Of a stretch of DNA of 64,000 nt, positions 32,290-40,720 are shown piece after piece (position 1 is the first letter of the stretch; each line of letters starts with the position of its first letter). The position numbers and the translations under genes were made by a program. The notes below the pieces were generated by a model. The model ran no database searches, was not told the origin of the DNA, and saw only the letters and a list, made by a program, of their open reading frames with translations. Source of the DNA: an uncultured Collinsella sp. (GTDB taxonomy: Bacteria > Actinomycetota > Coriobacteriia > Coriobacteriales > Coriobacteriaceae). The stretch spans positions 54,880 through 118,879 of the forward strand of contig CABRHS010000007.1 in assembly GCA_902470815.1 (NCBI GenBank). Direction: 5' to 3'.

Positions 32290-33603
32290 TTAGGCGGCGA
32301 GGAAGTACGCGAGGAACGCGATGGCGGCGACCCACATAAGCGGGCGAACCTTCTTGACATTGCCCGTCACGACAGCGACAACGACGTAAGCGATGAAGCC
32401 GAGGCCGATGCCGTTGGAAATGGAGTAGGTGAAAGGGATGCCGATGATGATCATGAAGGTCGGGAAGCCCTCGAGGATGTCGGACCAGTCGATCTCGGTG
32501 ACCTCGCTCATCATGAGGAAGCCCACGTAAACGAGGGCACCGCAGGTCGCCGCAGAGTTGATGCAGCTGATCACAGGAGAGAAGAACGCCGCGAGCAGGA
32601 AGAGAATACCCGCGGTGACGGAGGTGAGGCCGGTGCGCCCACCATCGGCCGCACCGGAGGCGGACTCGACGAACGTGGTGATGGAAGAGGCGCCGAACAC
32701 GCCGCCCGCAGCTGCGGCGACGGAGTCGACGATGAGAATGGGCTTGATGTCCTCAACGCTACCATCTTCATTGAGGAACTCACCCTGCTTGGCGACGGCC
32801 ATGGCGGTGCCCATGGTGTCGAAGAAGTCGCTCATCATGAGAGAGAAGGCGAAGAGAAGCAGCGCGGGAGTGGTAAGGGCCTTCACGACGCCCATGACCC
32901 CGTCGGCGTCGGCCATGAAGGGCGCACCGAAGGTGGTGAAGTCGAGCGGAGCAACAAGGCTGGAAGGCACGGCGGTGACGCCAAGCGGGATTCCAAGCAC
33001 AGAGGCGATGACGATGCCCCAAAGCAGGGCGCCCTTGACGTTCATGGAAGACAGGACGACCGTGGCGACGATTGAGATGAGGCCGACGAGGAAAACAGGG
33101 TCGGTGACATTGCCGAGGGCGACCATGGTGGATTCGTTGGCGACGATGATGCCGCCATCCTTGAGGCCGATCATGGCGATGAACAGGCCGAGGCCGATCG
33201 AGATGCCGTGACGCAGGGAGACCGGGATGGCGTCCATGATGGCCTCGCGAAGGCCGCACAGCACGAGGAGCAGAATAGCGATGCCCTCGATGAAGATGAT
33301 GGCCATGGCGGTCTGCCAGCCGAGACCCATCGATCCGCACAGGGTGAAGGCGACGATGGAGTTGATGCCCATGCCGGAGGCGCAGGCCAAAGGACGGTTC
33401 GCGATGAGGCCCATCGCGATGGTCATGACGGCGGCGCCGATACAGGTAGCAGTAACGGCGGCGGTGACGGGAACGCCTCCTGCGGAAAGGATGAGCGGGT
33501 TCACGACGATGATATAGGACATCGCCAGGAACGTGGTCAGGCCGGCGCGCAACTCCGTTGCGACATTCGACTTGCGCTCAGCGCACTTGAAGAACTGGTC
33601 CAT
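32290..33603 (-). CDS. NCS2 (AzgA-type) purine permease
   Basis: The 437-residue membrane protein has about 12 to 14 hydrophobic helices. Signature segments are ATELRAGLTTFLAMSYIIVVNP at the N-terminus (residues 15-36), LACASGMGINSIVAF, and LMMSDFFDTMGTAMAVA. These place it in the AzgA/PbuG group importing adenine, guanine or hypoxanthine by proton symport rather than the uracil/xanthine group. It is last in the leftward nrdR-dut-permease series and supplies bases for apt. No purine riboswitch was recognised upstream. Confidence 0.9.
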   Translation of the reverse strand: MDQFFKCAERKSNVATELRAGLTTFLAMSYIIVVNPLILSAGGVPVTAAVTATCIGAAVMTIAMGLIANRPLACASGMGINSIVAFTLCGSMGLGWQTAMAIIFIEGIAILLLVLCGLREAIMDAIPVSLRHGISIGLGLFIAMIGLKDGGIIVANESTMVALGNVTDPVFLVGLISIVATVVLSSMNVKGALLWGIVIASVLGIPLGVTAVPSSLVAPLDFTTFGAPFMADADGVMGVVKALTTPALLLFAFSLMMSDFFDTMGTAMAVAKQGEFLNEDGSVEDIKPILIVDSVAAAAGGVFGASSITTFVESASGAADGGRTGLTSVTAGILFLLAAFFSPVISCINSAATCGALVYVGFLMMSEVTEIDWSDILEGFPTFMIIIGIPFTYSISNGIGLGFIAYVVVAVVTGNVKKVRPLMWVAAIAFLAYFLAA

Positions 33604-33632
33604 AAATTAATCCCCCTATACCTCTGGACCGA

Positions 33633-34076
33633 CTATCTCGAACCGCTCGACCCGAAACCGCCGCATCCGCGATCGGTTTGATCGAGCTCTTCGACTTCGT
33701 TGAGGTGCACGACAGGCACCCGCTGGATGACGAGCTGGGCGATCCTCTCGCCGCGCTCGATGTGGATCGTCTCGCGCGCATCAATGTTCACGGCGATCAC
33801 CTTGAGCTCACCGCGATAGTGGGCGTCGATGAGACCGGGCGTGTTCGCGATGGTGAGACCGCGCTTGAGTGCCATACCGCTGCGGGGCTGCACAAAGCCC
33901 GCATAGCCGTCCGGCAATGCGATGGCCAAGCCCGTCGGAATGAGAACGCGCTCAAAGGGATGAATGTCGATGGTTTCGTTGGAGCGGAGGTCGAGTCCGG
34001 CATCGCCCTCGTAGGCATACGTGGGAAGCTCGACGCTGCGGTCGAGGCGTTTGATGTTCACAGTGAGATCTGACAC
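33633..34076 (-). CDS. dut: dUTP diphosphatase
   Basis: The 147-residue trimeric dUTPase hydrolyses dUTP to dUMP, keeping uracil out of DNA. All five family motifs are visible: GDAGLDLRS, PRSGMALKRG, NTPGLIDAHYRGE, RGERIAQLVIQ and the C-terminal RGCGGFGSSG that closes over the active site. It sits four bases downstream of nrdR and 29 bases upstream of the permease, all leftward. Confidence 0.97.
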   Translation of the reverse strand: MSDLTVNIKRLDRSVELPTYAYEGDAGLDLRSNETIDIHPFERVLIPTGLAIALPDGYAGFVQPRSGMALKRGLTIANTPGLIDAHYRGELKVIAVNIDARETIHIERGERIAQLVIQRVPVVHLNEVEELDQTDRGCGGFGSSGSR

Positions 34077-34080
34077 GGTA

Positions 34081-34524
34081 TCACCTCAATTTATCGAGTT
34101 CTGAGAGGAACTCATCGATGTCCTGGAAATCACGGTACACGGAGGCGAATCGGATGTAGGCGACTTTGTCAAGCTTCTCAAGGCGCTTGAGGACCATGTC
34201 GCCGATATCATGCGAGCTCACGGCCGTTCGAGTTCCGCCGCGAAGCTCAAGCTCGATATCATCAATGAGGGCGTTGAGCTGAGGTAGGTCGATATCGCGC
34301 TTGGACGTGGCGCGCATGAGCCCGACCATGAGCTTATTGCGATCGAATGGCTGCATGGTGCCATCGCTCTTGAGCACCTCGATGGGGTCCTCGCAGCGCT
34401 CGAAAGTGGTGAAGCGATAGCCGCAGGACCGGCACTCTCGACGACGCTTGATGGCATTCGTGGAATCCTGCATGCGCGAATCGATTACGCGCGTATCGTC
34501 ATGCCCGCATTTGGGACAGCGCAT
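34081..34524 (-). CDS. nrdR: Transcriptional repressor NrdR
   Basis: The 147-residue repressor of ribonucleotide reductase genes has an N-terminal zinc ribbon (MRCPKCGHDDTRVIDSR, then CRSCGYRFTTFE) and an ATP-cone domain (IEVLKSDGTMQPFDRNKL). It senses ATP/dATP. GGAAGGGGAA precedes the ATG. Pairing with dut suggests joint control of dNTP pools. No convincing NrdR box was identified within the window. Confidence 0.97.
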   Translation of the reverse strand: MRCPKCGHDDTRVIDSRMQDSTNAIKRRRECRSCGYRFTTFERCEDPIEVLKSDGTMQPFDRNKLMVGLMRATSKRDIDLPQLNALIDDIELELRGGTRTAVSSHDIGDMVLKRLEKLDKVAYIRFASVYRDFQDIDEFLSELDKLR

Positions 34525-34640
34525 GTTGTATTCCCCTTCCGAACCGGTAACCTGTTCAGGATACCATGTGTTGCATAGGGGAAGTCGCAGAACACAAGAT
34601 ATTACGATGCGCGAGTCAATACTATGTCTTGTCTGGCAGG

Positions 34641-35108
34641 CTATGAGTTCATAAAGGGGACGGAGAGCTCCATGCCGGGGTGGATGGTGGACGAATCCAG
34701 GCCGTTCCAGGAGCGCATGAGCTCAACCACCTCGGAAGCGGGCATGCCATCGACGGGATGCTGTTCGGCGATGTCCCAAAGAGACTGGCCCGCCTCGACG
34801 ATGACGTCATGGTGTTGAAGCGAATCTATGAACGCGGACCTGCGAGCCTGGCGGACGCTGCCAAAGGAGATCACGGCCAGGGCGAGAGAAACCAAGAGGA
34901 GGGCGGATGCCGCACCCATCAAGAGCTGCTTGGCTCGAGACGCGGGCCGGGCCTCAATGCGCGCATAGACATCGGGCGCGGCGCACTGCATGGGGATGGC
35001 GTCCTGGTGATGAACGGTGAGGCCGCCCTGGACAATGACCAGAGAGGGTGATTCTGCGGGCGCAGCGGATAACGCAAGGGTGCCGTATGTGATGTGTTCA
35101 GCCTTCAT
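34641..35108 (-). CDS. LysM-domain membrane protein, YneA-like (probable SOS division inhibitor)
   Basis: The 155-residue protein has one membrane segment (about 64-82, LLMGAASALLLVSLALAVI) and a C-terminal LysM peptidoglycan-binding module (about 98-152, VIVEAGQSLWDIAEQHP). It is divergent from lexA with LexA-type boxes between them, exactly like B. subtilis yneA, the SOS-induced inhibitor of cell division. The N-terminal 60 cytoplasmic residues have no counterpart in YneA. GGGAGGACC precedes the ATG at 35108. Function is inferred from architecture, regulation and position. Confidence 0.85.
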   Translation of the reverse strand: MKAEHITYGTLALSAAPAESPSLVIVQGGLTVHHQDAIPMQCAAPDVYARIEARPASRAKQLLMGAASALLLVSLALAVISFGSVRQARRSAFIDSLQHHDVIVEAGQSLWDIAEQHPVDGMPASEVVELMRSWNGLDSSTIHPGMELSVPFMNS

Positions 35109-35178
35109 GGGGGTCCTCCCGATCTCAATCTTGACGCCACGTTTATACCGATTCGAGCGGACAAAAACGTGTGGCATA

Positions 35179-35248
35179 AGAACGAGTGTTCGTGTATTAT
35201 TATCTTCGAACAGTTGTTCCTGTCAATATAAATACGAACAAATGTTTG
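35179..35248. promoter_or_regulatory. lexA/yneA-like divergent control region with three LexA-type boxes
   Basis: The three boxes are AGAACGAGTGTTCG (35179-35192), CGAACAGTTGTTCC (35207-35220) and CGAACAAATGTTTG (35235-35248). They are spaced 28 bases apart centre to centre. The leftward promoter TTGACA (35221-35226, minus strand), 18-base spacer and TAATAA (35197-35202) has the second box inside its spacer. The third box is 18 bases before the lexA start codon. Confidence 0.85.
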
Positions 35249-35266
35249 TGTATGGAAGGAGCGGCC

Positions 35267-35905
35267 ATGGCCCGCAAGATCACCAAGCGCCAGCAGCAGA
35301 TCTACGACTTCATCCGCACATATCAGAAGGAGAAGGGTTACCCTCCAAGCGTGCGTGAGATGGCCGCAGCCGTGGGCCTCTCCTCCCCTTCGACAGTCCA
35401 TGCGCACCTGAGCGCACTCGAGGATCTTGGGTTGATCAAGCGTGATGCGACTAAGCCGCGTGCGCTCGAGGTGTTCAACTCCGATGGATCGGCCATCAAT
35501 GCCTCCGAAATCAGGGAGACCTCCACGCGTGGAACAATCTCGCTTCCCCTTGTCGGCCGCGTCGCTGCCGGACTTCCCATCCTCGCGGAGCAGAACGTCG
35601 AGGACACCTTCACGCTTCCGACCGAGATCGCGACGGATTCAAGCTCATTCGTACTCGAGGTTCACGGCAATTCGATGATCAACGCCGGCATCTTCAACGG
35701 AGATTACATCATCGTGCGCGAGCAGAAGAGCGCCATGAATGGCGAGATCATCGTCGCCATGATCGATGGTGAGGCGACGGTGAAGACCTTCTACAAGGAA
35801 CGTGGCAGGGTTCGTTTGCAGCCTGAGAACGACGCCATGGAGCCCATCTACGCCGACAACCCGACCATCCTCGGCAAGGTCGTTGCGCTCATGCGCCGCT
35901 TTTGA
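35267..35905 (+). CDS. lexA: SOS repressor LexA
   Basis: The 212-residue repressor self-cleaves when RecA filaments form. The N-terminal winged helix (about 1-65) contains SVREMAAAVGLSSPSTVHAH. The cleavage site is Ala101-Gly102 in RVAAGLP, with catalytic Ser136 (HGNSMI) and Lys173 (ATVKTF). The ATG at 35267 follows GGAAGGAG; an ATG at 35252 is possible. LexA-type boxes upstream indicate autoregulation. Its predicted targets in this window include recA and the GyrI-like gene. Confidence 0.97.
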   Translation: MARKITKRQQQIYDFIRTYQKEKGYPPSVREMAAAVGLSSPSTVHAHLSALEDLGLIKRDATKPRALEVFNSDGSAINASEIRETSTRGTISLPLVGRVAAGLPILAEQNVEDTFTLPTEIATDSSSFVLEVHGNSMINAGIFNGDYIIVREQKSAMNGEIIVAMIDGEATVKTFYKERGRVRLQPENDAMEPIYADNPTILGKVVALMRRF

Positions 35906-35920
35906 CCTGGAAGAACGACT

Positions 35921-36700
35921 ATGCCCGCAGGTGCCACCCCTCAACCCAGCGCTCTTGAATCGCGTGAGGCGCCCGTATGCACAAAAGTGCCTGGCCCGAG
36001 GCGCCTGCTAGCACTTGATGCTCTAAGAGGCGCGACGGTCATCTCGATGGTGGCCTTTCATGTCATGTACGACTTGACCTACCTGTACGGCATCAACGCG
36101 CCGTGGTTTACCGATGGCCCTCTGCAGGGAATCTGGCGCATTTCGATTAGTTGGGTGTTTCTCGCCCTCGCCGGATGGATGACCTCACATTCGCGAAGCA
36201 ATCTCAAGCGAGGGCTTCGATATTCCCTCGTGGCCCTGCTCATCTGGGCTGCCACTGCCGTTTCCGGAGTCGGCGTCTCGATTTCATACGGAATCATGTA
36301 CTGCATGGCGGCCAGCACGTTGCTTTGGTGCGCCATGGATAAGTTCGCGCCGCGCCTGGCCTCCGAGCGACCGTCTGCATGCGCGGCTCTGCTGCTGCTC
36401 GCATTTGCGGCGCTTTACATGGTGCCAAGGTCTAGCTACCCCTTTGAGGGCTTCGCATGGCTCGGTTTTCCGGGGCCGGAATTCCGATCGGCCGATTACT
36501 ACCCCATCATTCCCTTCAGCCTCCTGTTTCTTTCGAGCGCGTATGCATCGCGGGGGTTCGCGAGATCGGGACGCAAGGTCCCAGCTTGGATGTACAGAGA
36601 CGTATTTCCACCACTTACATTTGTGGGAAGACATGCGCTTGCAATCTACGTCATGCATCAACCCATTGCATTGGCGGTCATCGAGATCTTCATGAGGTAG
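35921..36700 (+). CDS. DUF1624 / HGSNAT-like membrane acyltransferase
   Basis: The 259-residue membrane protein has about seven hydrophobic segments. The characteristic start of the heparan-alpha-glucosaminide N-acetyltransferase catalytic domain family is present (RLLALDALRGATVISMVAFH, residues 28-47), with PFSLLFLSSAY and FVGRHALAIYVMHQP near the end. The family is thought to acylate sugars across the membrane, but the bacterial substrate is unknown. It lies 15 bases after lexA and may be co-transcribed from the SOS promoter. Confidence 0.85.
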   Translation: MPAGATPQPSALESREAPVCTKVPGPRRLLALDALRGATVISMVAFHVMYDLTYLYGINAPWFTDGPLQGIWRISISWVFLALAGWMTSHSRSNLKRGLRYSLVALLIWAATAVSGVGVSISYGIMYCMAASTLLWCAMDKFAPRLASERPSACAALLLLAFAALYMVPRSSYPFEGFAWLGFPGPEFRSADYYPIIPFSLLFLSSAYASRGFARSGRKVPAWMYRDVFPPLTFVGRHALAIYVMHQPIALAVIEIFMR

Positions 36701-36750
36701 GAGTCCTGCCGCTGAGAATGAGATGACGCACTGGCGCGCAACGTGGGGCG

Positions 36751-38040
36751 CTACTCGGTTCGATACGGCTCCAGTGCGGAGGCTATACGGCCTGGAACAC
36801 GACAGACCATGCTCAGAGCATCATCCAGATAGGACTCAGAAAGAACGCTCCCCTGTTTGCGAATGGCGGCGACGAGAGCCCCTTCTCGATAGGGTATCTC
36901 GCAGGAGATGAGTTCGTCTGATGCGGAAGCCTCGAGCGCAACGCGCTCCAGGAGGGTTGCAAGGCCGTAACCCGTGCGAGCGGAGAACAAGACGGCATCC
37001 GGTATGCGCCGCTCAAGCGCCCCAAGTTCAAGCGGATCGAGAAGGTCCACCTTGTTGAATACGGTCACAGACGGGCGTTCACCCGCCTTCACCTCCCTCA
37101 GCACCCGGTCGACGGCATCGAGCTGGCGCGCATGATCATCGTCGGAGATGTCCACTACCTTGAGAATCAAGTCGGCGTCGCGAACCTCTGAAAGCGTCGA
37201 CTTGAATGCCTCGACAAGGCTGTGGGGCAACTTCTGGATAAACCCGACGGTATCGGTGACCGTGATGGCTCTGCCACCGGGAAGCTCGTATGAGCGGGTG
37301 GTTGGGTCGAGTGTGGCGAAGAGCTTGTCTTGCGCCAGCACGTCTGAGCCGGTGAGTCGATTGAGCAGGCTTGATTTTCCCGCATTGGTGTAACCAGCGA
37401 GGGCGACGCGAAACGCAGGTGAGGACGCTCTCCACTTTGACTGGACATCGCGGCGCTTCTCAAGACCCTTGAGCTCTTTGCGAAGAGCGGCTATGCGGTT
37501 TCGGATCATGCGGCGGTCAACCTCGAGCTGGCTCTCACCCTGACCGAAGCGGCTGCCGATGCCCCCACGCGTCTGCTCCTTGGCGAGGTGGCTCCACATG
37601 CCGCGAAGACGGGGAAGCAAGTATTGGAGCTGTGCGAGTTGGACTTGCAAACGACCCTCGCGCGTTCTGGCATGAAGGCCGAATATATCGAGGATGAGGG
37701 CGGTTCGGTCGATGATCTTGGTGGGCTCACCGAGCGCACGCTCAAGATAAGACTGCTGAGACGGGGTGAGGTCATCATCGAAAATCACGACATCGGCATC
37801 AAGCCTCTGCACGAACCCGCGAAGCTCCTCGACCTTGCCGGACCCGATATAGGATTTAGGGATGGGGCGCTCGAGCCTTTGCGTCAAACGAGCCACCACG
37901 ACGGCGCCCGCGGTGTCCGCCAGGCGCTCGAGCTCATCGAGAGACCTGTCTATGGGCCAGTTTGATTCTCGCCAGTCGACACCCATGAGGATCGCGCGCT
38001 CAGGGACCGGAGCGGTCGATATGGGCTCAAAGCGGCTCAC
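36751..38040 (-). CDS. hflX: GTPase HflX
   Basis: A 429-residue ribosome-associated GTPase that splits stalled or hibernating 70S particles. The N-terminal HflX domain (about 20-190) has the glycine motif PKSYIGSGKVEEL. The GTPase domain has GYTNAGKSSLLN (G1), DTVGFI (G3) and FNKVD (G4). It starts at a GTG that overlaps the miaA stop by four bases. Order miaB-miaA-hflX is common in bacteria. It converges with the DUF1624 gene across 50 bases with no clear terminator. Confidence 0.96.
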   Translation of the reverse strand: MSRFEPISTAPVPERAILMGVDWRESNWPIDRSLDELERLADTAGAVVVARLTQRLERPIPKSYIGSGKVEELRGFVQRLDADVVIFDDDLTPSQQSYLERALGEPTKIIDRTALILDIFGLHARTREGRLQVQLAQLQYLLPRLRGMWSHLAKEQTRGGIGSRFGQGESQLEVDRRMIRNRIAALRKELKGLEKRRDVQSKWRASSPAFRVALAGYTNAGKSSLLNRLTGSDVLAQDKLFATLDPTTRSYELPGGRAITVTDTVGFIQKLPHSLVEAFKSTLSEVRDADLILKVVDISDDDHARQLDAVDRVLREVKAGERPSVTVFNKVDLLDPLELGALERRIPDAVLFSARTGYGLATLLERVALEASASDELISCEIPYREGALVAAIRKQGSVLSESYLDDALSMVCRVPGRIASALEPYRTE

Positions 38041-38957
38041 GATACGCCAACGCTCTCGAGTATGTGGCTGACTGCGCCGTCTATGCCGAATCGATCCATG
38101 TCAATCCAAATCGCTCTCGAGTCTCGGCGCCACCAGGAAAGCTGACGCTTGGCGTATCTTCTGGAGCGCCGCTTGATGAGGGCTACGGACTCGTCAAGCG
38201 TGCAGCGACCTTGCAGGTGATCGATGATCTCCTTGTAGCCGATCGCCTGACGCGACGTGAGGGCGTCGGCGGCCCCGTGGTGCACAAGACGCTCGACTTC
38301 TTCGAGCAGGCCCTGTTCCATCATGATGTCGACGCGCGCATCGATACGCTCGTACAGCCTCTCGCGATCCATGGTCAGCGCAAACGTGACGTGATCATAG
38401 GCCATCTTGGGGCTGGAGAACCCAGCGGCATGTTCGGCGTAGGAAACACCTTGATCATGCATCTCGAGCGCACGGATAACGCGCTTGACGTTATGCGGGT
38501 GCACTATTGCCGCGCTGGCGGGGTCTCGTTGCGCCAAAATACCATGAAGCCCCTCATCGCCAAGACGGGCGTGCAGCTCATGGTAAGCGGAGCGACGAAC
38601 GTCATCGACCTCCCCCTTTGGGAATTCCATCTCGTCGAGGGCGGCGCGAAGGTACAACCCCGTGCCGCCGCAGAACACGATCGGAAGGCCCTGGGAGTCG
38701 AGACGGGTGATCTGGTCGCGCGCATCGAGCTGATAGAGCGCGGCGGAATAAGGTTCTTGGGGATCCACCAAATCTATGAGGCGCAGCGGCACCAGTCGCT
38801 CATCGACAGGCGTCTTTGCCGTCCCGATATCCATGCCGCGATACACCTGCATCGCGTCCGCGGACAAGACCTCAGTTTTCAAGGCGAGCGCAACGCGATC
38901 CGCCACGGCGCTCTTCCCCACCGCAGTGGGACCGGCGATGGAAACGATCGGCCTCAT
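38037..38957 (-). CDS. miaA: tRNA dimethylallyltransferase
   Basis: The 306-residue enzyme adds a dimethylallyl group from DMAPP to A37 of tRNAs reading U-starting codons. The P-loop is GPTAVGKSA; DAMQVYRGMDIGTAK and VFCGGTGLYLRAA are conserved, and RRYAKRQLSWWRR lies near the end. Its DMAPP comes from the MEP pathway (ispH at 14438). It overlaps both neighbours by four bases (ATGA and GTGA). Confidence 0.97.
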   Translation of the reverse strand: MRPIVSIAGPTAVGKSAVADRVALALKTEVLSADAMQVYRGMDIGTAKTPVDERLVPLRLIDLVDPQEPYSAALYQLDARDQITRLDSQGLPIVFCGGTGLYLRAALDEMEFPKGEVDDVRRSAYHELHARLGDEGLHGILAQRDPASAAIVHPHNVKRVIRALEMHDQGVSYAEHAAGFSSPKMAYDHVTFALTMDRERLYERIDARVDIMMEQGLLEEVERLVHHGAADALTSRQAIGYKEIIDHLQGRCTLDESVALIKRRSRRYAKRQLSWWRRDSRAIWIDMDRFGIDGAVSHILESVGVS

Positions 38958-40315
38958 CGAGGTTCGCCAACGGACTGGCCCGAGAGATACCAGGTGCGCG
39001 CCGTGTCCACCCGCACTTCAAGGACCTTACCGATTAGGTCACGCGGATCGTGCCCAGCGGGGACCGGGCAGTGCACCGTCTGATTCCAGGGGCTCTTGCC
39101 CTGGAGAACGCCGTCATCCTTCTTTGAGGTGCCCTCGATGAGCATGGGGACGACTGTGTCGAGAGCGCGCTGGTTGTAATCGTAGGCAGTGGTCTCGACA
39201 TGCTTGACCAGGCGATCGAAGCGATCCTGAATGACCTCGCGCGGTGTGGGGTCATCGATCTCGGCAGCAGGGGTGCCGGCGCGCTTGGAATAGATGAACG
39301 TGAACGCCTGGGCGAATTTGGCCTCGTCCACCAAGGAGACCGTCTGCTCGAAATCCTCCTCGGTCTCCCCCGGGAAGCCGACGATGATGTCGGTTGTGAG
39401 GGCTATGTCCGGAATGCGATCGCGCACGCGGTGCACCAGGTCGAGATACTGTTCGCGCGTGTACTTGCGGTTCATGAGCTTGAGGATACGCGACGAGCCC
39501 GACTGCACGGCGAGATGCAGCTGAGGCATGACGGCTGGGACCTCGGCCATGGCGTCGATGGTCTCGGGCAGCAAGTCCTTGGGGTGGGATGAGGTGAAGT
39601 AGATGCGCTCGATACCGGTGTCGCCCACTCGACGGAGCAGCTCTGCAAAGCGCGGGGCCGAGCCGCTGTCGCGTCCATAGGAGTTGACGTTCTGGCCAAG
39701 GAGGGTGACCGATCGAACGCCTTGCCTGACAAGACCTGCCACCTCATCCACGATCTGGTCCATGGGACGGCTCTTCTCGCGACCACGGACGTAGGGGACG
39801 ATGCAGTAGCTGCAGAAGTTATTGCAACCGGTCATGATGGGAACCCACGCATGATGGGCCGTCTCGCGATGCCACGGCATATCAGTTGCGGAACCGGAGT
39901 CGATTTCCTCAACGCGAACGTGGAGGTCGCCATCCGCAAAGGCATCCGCAAGGAGCTCGCCGACATGGGCGATGGAGTGCGTGCCGAAAATAACGTCGAC
40001 GTTATCGAGGTTGGTGAGCAGGCCCTCGCCATCGCGTTGGGCGATGCAACCGCCCACGGCAACGACGCGACGGCCGCTCGGTGAGGGTGGGAGGCTCTTG
40101 CACGAAGAGCACTGACCGTACAGGCGCGTGTCGGCGGCCTCTCGCACGCAGCAGGTCATGAAGATGACGATGTCCGCATGCTCCGGAGAAAGGGCCTGAA
40201 GGCAGCCGAGGGAGTCGAGCAGGCCGCTCACCCGCTCGGAATCATGGAGGTTCATCTGGCAGCCGAACGTGCGAATGAAGTACGTCTTGCCAGAAAGTAT
40301 GGAGAGATCGGTCAT
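38954..40315 (-). CDS. miaB: tRNA (i6A37) methylthiotransferase MiaB
   Basis: The 453-residue radical-SAM enzyme converts i6A37 to ms2i6A37 after MiaA acts. The N-terminal MTTase domain (TFGCQMNLHDSE, MTCCVREAA, VGGCIAQRDG) binds one cluster. The radical SAM core carries C-x3-C-x2-C in GCNNFCSYC, and a C-terminal TRAM domain follows. The ATG at 40315 is preferred to an upstream TTG at 40321. It starts just downstream of spoVS and overlaps miaA by four bases. Confidence 0.96.
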   Translation of the reverse strand: MTDLSILSGKTYFIRTFGCQMNLHDSERVSGLLDSLGCLQALSPEHADIVIFMTCCVREAADTRLYGQCSSCKSLPPSPSGRRVVAVGGCIAQRDGEGLLTNLDNVDVIFGTHSIAHVGELLADAFADGDLHVRVEEIDSGSATDMPWHRETAHHAWVPIMTGCNNFCSYCIVPYVRGREKSRPMDQIVDEVAGLVRQGVRSVTLLGQNVNSYGRDSGSAPRFAELLRRVGDTGIERIYFTSSHPKDLLPETIDAMAEVPAVMPQLHLAVQSGSSRILKLMNRKYTREQYLDLVHRVRDRIPDIALTTDIIVGFPGETEEDFEQTVSLVDEAKFAQAFTFIYSKRAGTPAAEIDDPTPREVIQDRFDRLVKHVETTAYDYNQRALDTVVPMLIEGTSKKDDGVLQGKSPWNQTVHCPVPAGHDPRDLIGKVLEVRVDTARTWYLSGQSVGEPR

Positions 40316-40323
40316 TAGCAAAC

Positions 40324-40635
40324 CTACTTGAAATCGTCGGGAAGGTCAGATGCGTCGATCCCTCCCATAGTGATGCGGTGTACGTAAACGGAGAGCCTTA
40401 TGGCGGTACGCGACTCACCGTTGATGAGGATGTCTGAGAAGACGGGGGCGCAGGAGATGTCGAAACCTGTGGGAATGAGGAAACCGCGCGCGATGGCCAT
40501 CGCCTTGATTGCCTGATTGACGGCTCCAGCGCCAACGCACTGCATGTTGACGGGCACACCGTCTTTAACCATGCCGGCAATGGCTCCGGCAACTGACGCG
40601 GGCGACGATTTGCTCGAGACCTTGAGGAATTCCAT
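40324..40635 (-). CDS. spoVS: Stage V sporulation protein S homologue (Alba-like fold)
   Basis: A 103-residue protein with the near-invariant SpoVS sequence: MEFLKVSSKSSPASVAGAIA, VNMQCVGAGAVNQAIKAMAI and ARGFLIPTGFD. It is slightly longer than the B. subtilis protein because of the C-terminal tail (GIDASDLPDDFK). SpoVS affects sporulation and septation in Bacillus, but homologues occur in many non-spore-formers; the fold is like nucleic-acid-binding Alba. Its place between rny and miaB parallels B. subtilis. GGAG lies upstream of the ATG at 40635. Confidence 0.95.
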   Translation of the reverse strand: MEFLKVSSKSSPASVAGAIAGMVKDGVPVNMQCVGAGAVNQAIKAMAIARGFLIPTGFDISCAPVFSDILINGESRTAIRLSVYVHRITMGGIDASDLPDDFK

Positions 40636-40720
40636 GTATATTTCTCCAGCGTATAAAGTGCATTTATGCAGGGGTATCCAAAAGATACCGCAGGGGGCTA
40701 AAGAGGGCAAGGAGTGGCCC

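Noticed and set aside
33604..33632. Purine riboswitch before the AzgA-type permease
   Set aside because: The gap to dut is only 29 bases, too short for the aptamer.
34525..34640. NrdR box upstream of nrdR (ACACAAGATATTACG-like)
   Set aside because: Symmetry is too poor compared with known NrdR boxes, and no second box at the usual spacing was found.
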